A stretch of DNA of 64,000 bases. Source: Tetraselmis striata. Lineage: Eukaryota; Chlorophyta; Chlorodendrophyceae; Chlorodendrales; Chlorodendraceae. Shown piece after piece: positions 24,213-34,695 of the stretch. How positions within the stretch are numbered: the first letter of the stretch is position 1; each line of letters opens with the position of its first letter. The DNA lies in the NCBI GenBank assembly GCA_006384855.1, contig VCJN01002996.1, positions 1-64,000 of the forward strand, in the 5' to 3' direction. A program made the translations under genes and the position numbers. The notes under the pieces were generated by a model. It was given only the letters and a program-made list of their open reading frames with translations, did not search any database and was not told the origin of the DNA.

Positions 24213-24607
24213 GAGACGCTGCAAGGGTTTGTTTCACTGGTGCCAGTCCTGTCCCGGCCGGGGGCGAAAAACAGAAACGAGTCACTACAGGTATACAGTT
24301 CTTGTGTGAATTAATACAGGTACGGCAGGGGTACGGGCGGTACACAAATAATGCCAGTAGCAGTATATAAAGGATTAGCAGTCGTCCGCCACTACCCCTA
24401 CTCGTACGGCAAAAAGCTGGGGTGCCCGTACTCGTACGAGTACCCGACAGCAGGCAACTGAGTGACGAGCCCAGCAGGGCCTTATTTCACTCGCGCGGCA
24501 GCCAAGCAACCAGCCCACCGTCGCTTGGTGGCCTTCATCCGTCTCCGCGCACACCCAGGCTGCGACACCCCGGGACCCCCCTCACTCACCGGATTAATAC
24601 CGACGGC

Positions 24608-26586
24608 ATGTTCTCGCACACCCCGCCAGCAGCGGGCGCAGCCGCGACACCGGATGACATCCCCCCGCCAGCCGCAGCGCCGCTGGCTGATCAGGATGGT
24701 GGGGGGGAAGGCGCCCCTCCGGCCGACTTCTGGAGGTGGGGGCCGTCTGTGCGGTTTGCTGGTTAGCCTCTGTCACCGGGCTGCTGCCTTCCCCCTTTTC
24801 TGTTATTCTTTTAACCCTCCTGCCTCTCGGCCCTCTCAACAAGATGATGTTGCGGTCAGCCTCGTCGCAGAAATCGCAGCAGCCGCAGCGCCTCGGGTCA
24901 CCTCCTTTAACCCCCCCCCCCCCCCTCTCCCCCCCGCCCTCCTTTCCCAGCTGCCCCATCTGCCTGGAGATGTTGTACAAGCCCTGCGTCAACTCCTGCG
25001 GGCACGTCTTCTGCTTCTGGTGAGCGCCTGCCGGGAGTGCGCGGCGCTGATTGTGAGTGAGTGCGTGAAGAGGCGCAGGGCGGGGCGGGAGCCGATGTCC
25101 CCTGAGAGACCCGCCCCTCTGAGTCCTCATCACGGCTGCAGGTGCATCCACCAGGCAATGAGCGTGTGGCAGAAGTCAAATTGCCCGCTGTGCCGCTCGG
25201 AGTACTCTTACTTCCCATGGGTGCGCCCCTTCCCGCTTTGCCCCGCTGCGGTCAGCAACAGCTGTCATGGACTTCCACGGCACCGCCCATCCGCTGGCTC
25301 ACTGGCTGCCACTCACGCGCCACCCTAGATATGCGAGGCGCTCCATACCTACCTCACCGCTGCGTTTCCGGCTGAGTATGGGGCAAGAGCTCAGGCAACC
25401 GAGGGTGCGTCCGCCGCATGCCTACCTGCGCTCTCACTCAGTGGGGGGTGGGGAAGGAAGAAGGGATGGGCGGGTGTGCAAGGGGGGCTGAAGGCTGACG
25501 GGCTGCTGGCTTGGCGCGGTGCAGAGGAGGAAAGGCGCACGGGGGCGCAATCCCCACAGGTGGAAGCCAGCCTTGCCGGCGGCGGCGCCGCGTGCGACCT
25601 CGTCACGCGCTGCTTCACCTGCGCAGACCCGTCCTGCAGCAAGCTGCTGTTCCGCCCGGCCAGTCTGAACTGCGGCCACATCGTGCGGCCCTGGCAGAAT
25701 CCCCGCTGTCTTGCGTCCTTTGACTGCTTCTGCCTAACCCCACTACCTTCAGACGCCACCCGCCGCTACTGACTATCACTCCGCAAGCCGCTATCCCAGA
25801 GAGAGAGAGGGAGCACCGTTGTACTGTCTGGCGCAGAGGGAGCAGCCGTGGCTAGCGCTGCTCGGCTCTCTCGGCGGGTGATTGACTGCGGCCATGGTCT
25901 GGGCGCGTCCGTCAGGTCTGCAAGGACACCTGCTGCTTCGATGCGGCAGGGAAGCTGAAAAAGAGCTGCCCGCAGTGCGCGGCGCCCGTGGTTGGCGAGC
26001 CCGCGGTGTGCCACAAGGTGATGGGCGCCATCGTTGGCAATCACCACAGCACGACTCCCCTGATTAATTGTTATATACGCTCCACGAGCAGCAGTAGCAT
26101 CAGACGTATACAATTCTATAAATACCGTGGTTGTGTAACGGGTCATAGCTAAGTGTCACTGTACACATAACAAACAACAAATAGCCTCTGACAATACCAC
26201 AAGTTGACACGCTGTCATTACCATCACCCGCCAGTAGTCGATATATCAATTGATATATGAGTATCAAGACTACCGGAATCAAAGTTTCCATAGTTGCTAT
26301 TCATCATTTGACGCCACTGGTACAGGGTACTGGTACTCGAGTCGAGTACAATGCATCGTGGGGATGTCGACAGAGCCGCCGACTGGGGTAAACATCCCTC
26401 GAAGCTGACGCGGCCGCCCGCGCTGCCAGGTGCACGAGTTCCTGCAGGCGTGCGTGCCGGGGGCGCAGGCGGAGCGCGCGCTCAGCGTGCAGCTGGCTAT
26501 GGAGCAGCGGCAGCAGGTGGCTTGCGCATCGTCGAGCAGCGACAAGTGCGCCCCGCCCCCCCCCCCCCCCCCCCCCAAAACATACA

Positions 26587-26617
<31 letters not shown>

Positions 26618-28484
26618 CTCTGAGCGTGCGCAATTATTTATGGGTACTGGTACGACCGTACCGGCCCCGTTTCAGACCCGCCAGGCGCGGGAACTTCAAC
26701 TGACTGGGGCGCTCAAGCAGTACAGTGAGCGCACACACTCTGACTGCGCTCGGACAGCGAAATGATGTCGCTATGTCTGTACTCTGCGATTCATCCTATC
26801 TTTAACATGCCTCTGTTTGCCTGCTCGGAAGAGCGGGGTCTCTTACGGGAGAGGTCCATGGTTTGATTCCCGGTTCTCCCACTGAGCGCAATGTCGACCG
26901 GGCGAGTCCTGGGTTTACCGGGCTGATGCATTAGCGCTTCGGGGCTCGAATGAGGCGATGCTCTCAGTAGGACCATGCCAAACCTACGACTGCAGTTGGC
27001 GCACGAGGTGGTCAAGTGTTGGGTCGGCTTCGGCCGATGTTCCGGGGCGAACTTTCCTTAATGGATTTTACGACTGTATCAGCGCCGTTTCCTTATCTGC
27101 GGATAGAAATGAATTTAATTATAGTTTTCGATGGTTTGCATTTCGGAAAAGCTCCCAGGCGGTCCGACATTTTCCATTCTCATCCGATATCAAATACAAT
27201 ATCCGTACCCACATAAATAATGCTCGATCTCTGTCTGCTGGGCCTCATCTGGTCGTGAAGCAAACCCGCTCTGATGGCACCGAACTGTCGGGGCATGGGC
27301 AGGGCGGAGTCGAACCTCAAGGCCCAGCCGTGCACGTTGAGGGTGGATGAGGACGTGGACGTGGCCGCGGCGCTGGCCGAAATGCAGCGGAACTTCGTAC
27401 ACCACGGCGTGGGCTGCGACCTGTGCGGACTCTACCCCATCGTCGGCGACCGATACAGGCACGCGGCCTCCCGTTTTGAATTCTGAACCTCCGCCCCCCC
27501 CCCCCCCCCCCCCCCAACCCGATCTGCCTTGACTTTGGTCGTGGACCTGCCCTCCACATGCGCGAAAAGTGTGGCTTGTTTAGTAATGATAGTACAAGTA
27601 GTTAAGAGTAATCCTGGTGCGGATTTTATTCACATTTCTTGTTTTCATTCAAATCTTTTGTACGTAGGCGTCATTACTACATGATTTAACCTAATACTGC
27701 GAGCGCCTACACCCTGGTTTACCCTGTAGCTGATATCGGCGCTGCGCTGCACCGCAGGTGCATCCAGTGCTCGCGCTCCGAGCGGATGGGATACGACCTG
27801 TGCGGGGACTGCATGGCCGCCCACCCCGAGGTAGCATCCGCCAACATCCTCTGCTCCCCTTGCCGTGCCCCAATGCGCGCGCCGCACGGAAGCGGAGCTG
27901 TTGCGTGTTGTTGTCATGTAGTGACGGCGGGTGTCTGGACGCTGCGCGTGCAGACGAGCCGAGGGCGGTTCAACCAGCACCACACGCCGGACCATGTCAT
28001 GGACAAGGCGGAGATCAACCCCACCCTGATGCACATCTTCCAGGCCATGAACCCCGGGGTGCCCCTGTCGCAGCTGCAGGACCTGATGCGAATGCAGTAC
28101 GGGCCTGCGGCAGGGGACGTGGACGGCTCGGATGACGAGCTGGAAGACATGCCTACCATCGATGACCCGCTTGAAGGTTCCGATGCCGAGGGCCTCGAGA
28201 GGGCCTTCCTATATGGCGAGGCCGGATCAAGTGATCAGAGTGGGGATGTGCCGGGCGAGGACGGGGACGTTGCTCACGGTCATGCAGCCGCACAGTCGCC
28301 AAGCCAGGGTGCGGAGTCATCTCAGGCTCCCGTGACGTCGCCCTCCGTGCTGAGCCCGCCCGCCGTGGAGCTCAGGGGAGGTCACACCCACGTCCCCATG
28401 TTTCATAGGCTCCCGGCCGCGCATGCCTACAGCGAGCCACCCGAGTCGGAGCAGCGGGATGAACAGCGGCAAGCGGATCAGTGA
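24608..28484 (+). CDS. PRT1: PRT1-like E3 ubiquitin ligase (two RING fingers and a ZZ domain), 10 exons
   Basis: Arabidopsis PRT1 is the E3 ligase that recognises N-degrons with aromatic N-terminal residues. Exons: 24608-24735, 24951-25019, 25142-25220, 25329-25404, 25525-25682, 25916-26017, 26430-26545, 27303-27458, 27758-27830, 27954-28484; 1488 nt, 495 aa. RING 1: SCPICLEMLYKPCVNSCGH, FCFWCIHQAM, NCPLCRSEY. RING 2: CFTCADPSCSKLLFRPASL, NCGHIVCKDTC, KSCPQCAAP. ZZ: VGCDLCGLYPIVGDRYRC, QCSRSERMGYDLCGDC, then GRFNQHHTPDH as in PRT1. The acidic C-terminal tail (about 130 aa) is longer than in plants (410 aa total). Intron 8 uses a GC donor (27459). Exon 8 could instead start at 27342. Intron 7 contains a SINE. 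ATG at 24608 gives a Pro/Ala-rich leader. Confidence 0.9.
26579..26621. repeat. (CA)n repeat in PRT1 intron 7
   Basis: CA-rich microsatellite directly after a 26-base C tract, a short distance downstream of the exon 7 donor. Non-coding. Confidence 0.85.
26815..27060 (+). mobile_element. tRNA-derived SINE, copy 1, in PRT1 intron 7
   Basis: The head has a tRNA-like layout: CTCGGAAGAGCGG (A-box region), a short anticodon-like stem, and GGTTTGATTCC (B box). The body continues with GCGCTTCGGGGCTCGAATGA, CGACTGCAGTTGGCGCACGA and GGCTTCGGCCGATGTTCCGG and ends in GGGCGAACTTTCCTT. Two more copies in reverse orientation lie at 32964-34695 and 60385-60625. I could not fix its target duplication. Confidence 0.8.
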
Positions 28485-28519
28485 GAACTCCCTGAGCGGT
28501 CGTTTTTCCCCGGCAGACG

Positions 28520-28524
28520 TGTAA
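28520..28524 (+). terminator. TGTAA polyadenylation-type signal of PRT1
   Basis: TGTAA lies 36 bases after the PRT1 stop, followed by AATAAAAACG. TGTAA is the usual polyadenylation motif of chlorophyte green algae, which supports both the gene end and the organism guess. Confidence 0.6.
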
Positions 28525-30141
28525 ATAAAAACGAGATTGCACGGGATGGGCGGCCCTGATGAACACGCTCTTATCCTCACTTGTCTTCACACATGCGAAT
28601 ACATCATGATGCATTGGTGAGGGCTCCAACATGACAAAGTGCCAGTGGCAGTCAAGCGAGTATCTCCATACCCACCGCTGCAAATCCAACAACAAGTTAA
28701 GCATGTGGCGATGGCGACTCGCTGGAAATCAGCTCAAAGGGATGGCGACCGTGCAAAATACGTAGGCAGAACCACTGGTACCTGCTGCAGCTCGCTGATG
28801 CGCGCCCCTGCGCTGACGACGATATGTCACACTTGGCGTGATATATTCACCTCTCTACACAAGTAAATGATGGGTTTCACACGTTCGATATTGGCATTTA
28901 TTCCCATCTTACATCATGACATGGGTGCCAAGCGCACGTGCGCGTATATTATCCCCGATGTTAATATGGATTGGACCGCTCGGGACAGTCGCTGTAAAAG
29001 CACTACGCATTGTTAAGTATCCCCAATCGCGCCATGCAGCCGTGCATCAACTGCGAGTTGCCTCCACCTGCCCTTTCGTTTGCCCTTTCAACTTTTCATT
29101 AATATATGCAATTTAAGGCAGCACATGGCACTATAACTCTATAATTATATGGATATGCCTGGGCTATACGCTTACTGCTGTAATCGTATCACGTGACTCG
29201 GTGATGAGGGGCGGGGTGTATAGTGGCGAAGCTAAACACCATACGTGTGGAGCATTGTTGAATATATAGATATATGTACATGTATATATACACATGTATG
29301 TACATACATATGTATATATGTACATCTATATACAATAGCCGGACTCCCCCAGCAGCATGTCCTCGTGTTAGTAGTAGTACTCCGGTATTTGCCTACTGAT
29401 GGATTAAGCAGCGCTAAATAAAAGCAATGAGAATCGTCAAATCATGAACTAGCACTTGTGACTGTAAGCTGTATACGTGATATGTAACCGGTATCAGCAC
29501 GACATGTAAGCGCATGATTTAGATGTTTCTTACGCCTTCGGCCATATAATATCGCTAATTAATGATTCATCCTAGCCGCAATATATTATTTGGTAATACA
29601 CGCCCGCGCGATTCCTTGCTCCGAAACCATCATTGCAGCAGCACGGGACGACGTACAGCCTCCACTGAGCAAAAACACAACGCAGTGCCGCATTCGCCCT
29701 TCAGCCTACTGCCGCGCGGCGACGACAGGCGGATGTGCTGATGCAGCATCTGCGCACACCAGCAGGTCAATGTCCTCCAACGCTAAGCCAACGCTCCCGT
29801 CAATGCCGTCTTATCCCGAAGTGACTCCTTGCACAGTGCAGGTTGATCTGCCCAGGATAGACTTATCGTTCGCTCCCGCAAACGATCGCCGCCTCGTCCC
29901 TTCGGCCGCCATCAGATATACATAGCCACATTGAAACACTTCACTACATCACCGCACCGGCCTCGTCTGGCTTGCGACTGTTGACGGCCGGTCGTGCGCG
30001 CCGATCTCGAACCGCAGTCGCGAGCTACAGGAGTGCCAGACTGTCACAACCAGTGCCGCCGGTGACACTGCCGTTGGAGTGGTACAGGGACGCGACCGGC
30101 TCGGCCGGGGAGGCCGCCGAGCAACCCACGCGGGCGAACGG
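28525..30141. other. Intergenic PRT1 to cyclin, AT-rich centre
   Basis: No gene recognised. The centre (28850-29600) is AT-rich with a long palindrome at 29284-29319. The right part, 29960-30141, precedes the cyclin start and should contain its promoter. Short frames here show no domain. Confidence 0.5.
29284..29319. repeat. AT-rich palindrome
   Basis: An almost perfect 36-bp palindrome of TATATA/CATGTATG units centred on TATGTACATA at 29297-29306, one mismatched pair, in a wider run of TATATGTACA. Likely cruciform-forming sequence. Confidence 0.8.
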
Positions 30142-30561
30142 ATGGACGCGCCGCTCGCCGGGCGGGGCCGGGCCCCCGAGCCGGAGGTGCTGCTGCTCCG
30201 GGCGGCCGCGGAGGTGCTCCGCCTGCCGCACAAGGTGCTGGTGACGTCGCTCATATTTATGCACCGCTTCACGTGGCGGGTGGAGATGTCGGCGGTGGAC
30301 ACGTGCCAGGTCCCCCCCCCCCCCCCCCCCCAGCTCCTTTCGGCGGTCCCTGACACCCCACGCCGACACGCCCGCGCGTCGAGGGCAGGGCTAACGACGC
30401 CTCTCTCGCGGTGCACGCGCGCAGAACCTGCGGAGCAGCCCGTACCGGCTGGTGTGCGCCTGCTTGTTTGTGGCGGCGAAGGTGGAGGAGGTGAGGTGCC
30501 GATGCGCGCGATGGCGCCTGTGCCCTTGAGGGCTGTACAGAGCGAGCGAGCGAGCAAGATG

Positions 30562-30599
<38 letters not shown>

Positions 30600-31377
30600 A
30601 GCCCCGAGTGTTGGAGGGAGTAAGCTTGGTAGAGGGGATGCGTGCATCCCGTTGAGTCAACGGAACGTGTGTATGGTCCTCCGCGGGGCGGTCCGTGATG
30701 GCTTTGGCGCAGGCGGACGGAGCGTGTGACGGCGCGCGCGCACCCTGATGATGACGAGGTTGTCCGCCCACTGCTCACTGCGCGTCTGGCAGGTGAGGCT
30801 CACCGCCAGCGACCTGATCAACATGGTGCGGTGCCTGCTGCGCCCCGAGACATGGCAGCAGGCGGCGGCGGCCATCCCGGCGCTGGCGGCGGCCGCGGGC
30901 GCACCGCCGCTGTCTCCGCCCGGGCCGGCGGGGCCGCTGTCCGGGGAGGCGTACTACGGCGCCAAGAGCACGCTGCTGCGCGACGAGCAGGCGCTGCTGC
31001 GCGTGCTGCGCTTCGACGTGGCGGTGGTCCCGCCGCACGTGGTGCTGCTCAACCTCTGCCGCTCCCTCGGCTGCCCGCAGCCGCTGGCCCAGCTGGCGGT
31101 GTGCCTGCTGAACGACCTCCTCACGCACACCGACGTCCCCGCGGAGTCGCCGCCGCCGCTGATGGCCGCCGCGGCGCTGCACCTCGCCGCCATGCTGCGC
31201 GGGCTGCCGGCCAGCCAGCACGGCGCCCGCATCCAGAGCACCTCCTGGTGGGTGGGGCTCGGCCTGGCGCTGGAGGAGGTGGAGGCGGTGTGCCAGCGCG
31301 TGCTGGATGCCATCGGGCCGCGCGGGGTGCCGGGCGTTCCTCCCCCGCCGCGGCCGCCGGACAGACCGCCTCTGTAA
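30142..31377 (+). CDS. Cyclin-Q-like (cyclin M/FAM58) protein, 3 exons
   Basis: Cyclin Q is the partner that activates CDK10. Exons 30142-30309, 30425-30490 and 30793-31377 give 272 aa, close to 248 aa for the human protein. Cyclin fold 1: LPHKVLVTSLIFMHRF, RLVCACLFVAAKVEE, ASDLINMV. Then YYGAKSTLLRDEQALLRVLRF with VVPPHVVLLN, matching cyclin-Q's linker, and cyclin fold 2 ending in STSWWVGLGLALEEVEAV, the tryptophan pair seen in cyclin Q. The Ala-rich segment at residues 95-120 is an extension. Intron 1 starts GTCCCC and is mostly a C tract; intron 2 has a GA repeat. An alternative in-frame start lies at 30079 but is not an ATG-context I favour. Cyclin L/K are the next-best families. Confidence 0.78.
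30565..30597. repeat. (GA)n repeat in cyclin intron 2
   Basis: AGAGAG run of about 30 bases within the 302-bp second intron of the cyclin gene. Non-coding microsatellite. Confidence 0.9.
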
Positions 31378-32725
31378 GCCTCTCCCAGCCGGAAACTCAT
31401 AGTTACCATATCAACCTTATTAATGGCTTACGCATACGTACGTTTTATTGGAGTGCTGTACCTGCGAAAAAGCTCCACTCTCACGAGCGAGACCCGGCTA
31501 AGACACGGTGCAGGAGGAAGGGTGGGGGGCGGGGGGGCGGAGGGGGGCTGCCACCCGCGCAGCTGACCAATGCCAAGGTCTCTACAGCTCCCGCTATGGT
31601 GGGCTACGGGCGCCGCCGGTGCGGTGCTCAGAACACCGCGAATAAGAGCCCGCCATGCCTGCGCCCACGGCCAAATGCAGATGAAAGTCACAGCGCACCC
31701 ATGGCGAGGGTGGTTGTCAAAGCTGGCATGCGACCCACATTAGGCTCGTCTGCATTCGACCTCGGGCAGGCCGCCGAGTTGGCATCATCCCAAGAGCGCA
31801 TCGCTTCCTTCGTTGAGTGCCGTGACCTGCGCTGACGTGCCTTTATGCGTCTTTCGTCCATCGCGCGATCAAGAGTGCCATCGGCATGGCTTGTTTAGAA
31901 TGCACCCCCCCACCCGCCGCCCGATGTTGGCGTGAGGTGTAGCGCCACAACCTGGTGGGATGCCATTCGTGCGGAGCAAATGTGTAGCTGAGCTGCTGGC
32001 TTTGCTATCGACGAAGCAAATGCGGACCCACTGAGCGCGCAGAGCGCACCGTGCCATTGATTGTGCCGAGGGCCAGTGGCAAAACGAACCCCGCTGAATC
32101 AGAGCTCCCACTGTTGAACTGCAGTCCCAGAGTCCGTACCCGTAGCACTAGCTCTCAGCACTACGACCTTGGATCACATCTGGCTTGTCAACCCGCCAGA
32201 TGCAGTGCTACCGCTGTGGCATATGTACGAGGTTGGGAGGCTGATCAGGCGGTGACTTGCAGTTTATCACCCATAGCTGTCAGCTGTTTCTCATCAGAAT
32301 GAGGTGAAACTCCGGGAAGTTGACTGTTTTTGGTGGGGCCTAGGGTAACAACATACCGTAATTAGGTCATCCATTCCTGGAGAGTGCTGTAGTACTTTAC
32401 ACTAGGTTTTACGCCTCTCCTTATACCCTATGCCAAGGAATGCAATTAATCGTTTTGAACAGGACCCCATAAGGGTAGCTAAATCCAGCCCTGAAAGATG
32501 ATAACCATTTTGACTCGAGGGACTTTTTGAAAACCCCAGTTAATACACTAGCCCTAGATACTCCTAGTTTTACCTCAAAATTCATACAGGGTACGATAGG
32601 GCTTTTCCTCAAAATTTCCAGCCAAAATTTAGTAGTCGTCGTGAAGATTCAATATAAACCTACATTCCTGGGTTTAAAAGAACAACCCCTAGATATCCAA
32701 ACGAGTGGATGATTAAAACCCTAGT
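31378..32725. other. Intergenic downstream of cyclin; carries repeat R3 and telomere-like sequence
   Basis: No intact gene. 31606-31690 is homologous to 40398-40475 (repeat R3). From about 32520 the sequence is AT-rich with scattered CCCTAG/AAACCCTA units, for example TAAAACCCTAGTTAAAACCC at 32714-32733. Short frames show no domain. Confidence 0.5.
31606..31690 (+). repeat. Dispersed repeat R3, copy 1
   Basis: Shares GCCGGTGCGG, AGAACAC(C/T)GCGA, CCCGCC(A/C)TGCC and CAAATGCAGA with 40398-40475. In one frame of the second copy this codes a Cys-rich tail; see that entry. Confidence 0.6.
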
Positions 32726-32914
32726 TAAAACCCTATGCGGCATTCTCTGCCGGTGTGCAGATGGCCAAGTCTGATGCGTGGGCTCGTACCCATTATTATT
32801 CTGCGTTTTCTCCTGGTTTAGGGTTTCCACCTCGCATTTGCTGTAGGACCTTCCTGATTGTCCTTTTTGGTGATTTTCTGATATATCGCCTTCTGCTGCT
32901 AGCTCATGTAATTG
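32726..32914 (+). mobile_element. Retroelement tail copy with 12-bp direct repeats
   Basis: Ends GGTGATTTTCTGATATATCG, CCTTCTGCTGCTAGCTCATG, TAATTG, the family tail. TAAAACCCTAGT lies at 32714-32725 and 32915-32926 and is read as the target duplication. Since the target is itself repetitive and telomere-like, the left boundary is less certain than for the other tail copies. Confidence 0.6.
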
Positions 32915-33677
32915 TAAAACCCTAGTCAACCTGCCGGATCGGCCCAATCCTTACAGGATATTAAGTAAAGTAAACTTCGCCCCGGGACATCGGCCGAAGC
33001 CGCCCCAGCACTTGACCTCGTGCGCCAACTGTAGTCGTAGGTCTGGCATAGCCCATAGACCAGGGTTGGGCAGCAGTATCGAGTGCACTGCAGACTGCAG
33101 AAACTGCAGCCTGCAGTTAGCCTACTGCACTGCAGCCTGCAGTACTTCCCGAAAAGGGACTGCAGTGCAGTAACCCAAACAGCCCCAAATCTCACTGGAT
33201 AGCGTTTGGATGGCGCCCGCCAATGATAACAAACCATGTGGCGACAGTTCCGGCGGTCCGAGCGCCGCGGATGGCACCGTACTCGCTTGTACCATCACAC
33301 GTCGCCGCATCGGGGCACATAGTTACCAGTAGACCACACACACCAGCCGAACCTATCCTCACTTTACGCTCACCGTGCTCATCCTCCTCTCGTCACTCTT
33401 CGTCAATTACATGGAGGGATACCAGTCTGCCGCGGAGCAAGGCGCAGCAGCGATGGCGGACGAGGCGATGGCAGCGGATAGCACCGGCGCCGCAGCGGCC
33501 AGCATGCAGCCAACAGGTCAGCACGAGTGGCACAGACACCACTTGGGATGCAAGCCGACGATATTCTCATCGACAACGACGAAGATGACCCACTCTTAGG
33601 CCTGAACCCCAGTGCCCCCCCCCCTGTCTATCCTCAGCAAAGCCGCCGCCGGCTGCTGGGGCGGCACCCAGCGCGAG

Positions 33678-33767
33678 AACAACCGTGCCGTCTGGTCTTT
33701 TTTCGTGCCGCATGACACTAGCCTACCGCCCGACGAGAGTAGGAAGTCGAACGTCCTGTGTTGTTAG
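33678..33767 (+). pseudogene. BED-finger-like N-terminal remnant of hAT transposase
   Basis: The frame reads NNRAVWSFFVPHD and then ESRKSNVLCC before TAG at 33765. W-x-F-F followed by C-x(0-2)-C spacing resembles the start of a BED zinc finger. The His residues and the catalytic domain are missing. The exact start is unknown; upstream frames (from about 33380) are acidic and could be the same exon. Confidence 0.45.
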
Positions 33768-33838
33768 CTGTGCCACTTAGCCGACACGAGCGCCCTACAC
33801 GGGTCACTGCCCCACGAGGGCCCCCACGCCTTGTCACC

Positions 33839-34132
33839 ATGCACTTAAGAAATAGAATGAACCTGGATAACATGGGTGCCTGCGTCTTTATTCAGAAGAA
33901 TCTGGATTTGGATGCCAAGGTCAAGGAGCTACTGGCGTCGTACTACCGGGAGGCTGCTTTCAGCGCCGTGGCGGCGGATCTACTCAAGCCATGCGGGGAG
34001 GATTGGCTGGCCAGCCAAGTCCTTGATGGCGAGGGCGAGGGGGAGGCCAGCCGCATTCAATGGGAAGCGGTGGAGTCCATGCTGGAGCAATATGAGGAGG
34101 CAGCGCCAGCGGATGAGGAGGCGGGGGATTAG
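33839..34132 (+). pseudogene. hAT C-terminal dimerisation domain remnant
   Basis: From ATG at 33839 the frame encodes LRNRMNLDNMGACVFIQKNL, the R-x(4)-L-x(6)-A-x(3)-K pattern of the hAT C-terminal dimerisation region, then an acidic tail to TAG/stop at 34132. The RNase-H-like DDE part that should precede it is deleted. Confidence 0.65.
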
Positions 34133-34695
34133 AGGGTTTTTATGCCATCATGCTTTTTTACGCATGTTTCACTATGCATGCGTGGGGACAGCATCATCGT
34201 TTGACACACACAAATGTACACACAGTAGGCTTTTCCCCTCTGTAGGCAATTTAATGATGTATTACAACTTCCACCACGATTGCTGCCCCTCTGCATCCGC
34301 CATGGCAGCCCCTTTGCCCTTCACTGTCCCGCCCTTCCCTTCCCTAAAATCAGCAAATGCAGTGCTACTGCAGCCTGCACAGCAGCCTGCAGTACTGCAG
34401 CCCAATGACTGCAGCCTTAACTGCAGGCTGCACTGCAGTACTGCAGCCTGCACTGCAGCCTACTGCACTGCACTGCAGCCTGCAGTATTCAAAAGTGGAC
34501 TGCAGCCCAACCCTGCCATAGACCATTGCCTCATTCGAACCCCGAAGGGCTAATGCATTAACCGGGTAAACCCGGGACACGCCGCCGGGCCGATATATTG
34601 CCGAAATACATCAGCCAGGAGTCGAACCCGGGTCTCTCGCATACGAGACGACCGCTCTACCGAGCGGACAAGGGATGTACCTTGTAGGTTTATTA

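Larger units (their letters stand above)
24018..24270 (+). repeat. Dispersed repeat R2, copy interrupted by two retro-tails
   Basis: Begins ACGGAGCGTCGCCTACCCAG and ends CAGTCCTGTCCC...GGGGGCGAAAA. The uninterrupted relative at 39702-39820 has the sequence GAGACGCTGCAAGGGTTTC intact, whereas here two tail insertions sit at that point. Family identity unknown. Confidence 0.8.
23120..24607. other. Divergent intergenic region upstream of VIP1 and PRT1
   Basis: 1.5 kb between two divergently transcribed genes, so it should hold both promoters; I recognise no TATA box or defined operator. It has a C tract at 23248-23268, an AT-rich spot at 23580-23610, a copy of repeat R2 with nested retro-tails at 24018-24270, and GTAC-rich sequence at 24290-24440. 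Confidence 0.5.
33061..34515 (+). mobile_element. hAT DNA transposon, internally deleted, inside a SINE
   Basis: 1455 bp with 17-bp terminal inverted repeats CAGGGTTGGGC(A/T)GCAGT at 33061-33077 and 34499-34515 and a perfect 8-bp target duplication CCATAGAC (33053-33060, 34516-34523), both hallmarks of hAT. CTGCAG-containing units are reiterated inside both ends (33095-33170 and 34365-34485), like subterminal transposase-binding repeats. It encodes only the two ends of a transposase. Confidence 0.93.
32964..34695 (-). mobile_element. tRNA-derived SINE, copy 2, split by hAT insertion
   Basis: Two pieces, 32964-33060 (3' body and tail) and 34524-34695 (tRNA-like head in reverse orientation), join to one 269-bp SINE once the hAT element and its duplication are removed. 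A 12-bp target duplication TACAGGATATTA lies at 32952-32963 and 34696-34707. On the minus strand the head reads CTCGGTAGAGCGGTCGTC and CCCGGGTTCGACTCC (A and B boxes). The tail is a TTTAC-type repeat. Confidence 0.88.

Noticed and set aside
30726..31835. 369-codon plus-strand frame overlapping cyclin exon 3
   Set aside because: Different phase from the cyclin fold, Arg/Ala-rich composition typical of a frame shadow.
34564..34695. A tRNA gene (also at 26815 and 60550)
   Set aside because: The tRNA-like heads sit in a 240-270 bp repeated body with target duplications and a simple tail, and the stems are imperfect; these are SINEs.
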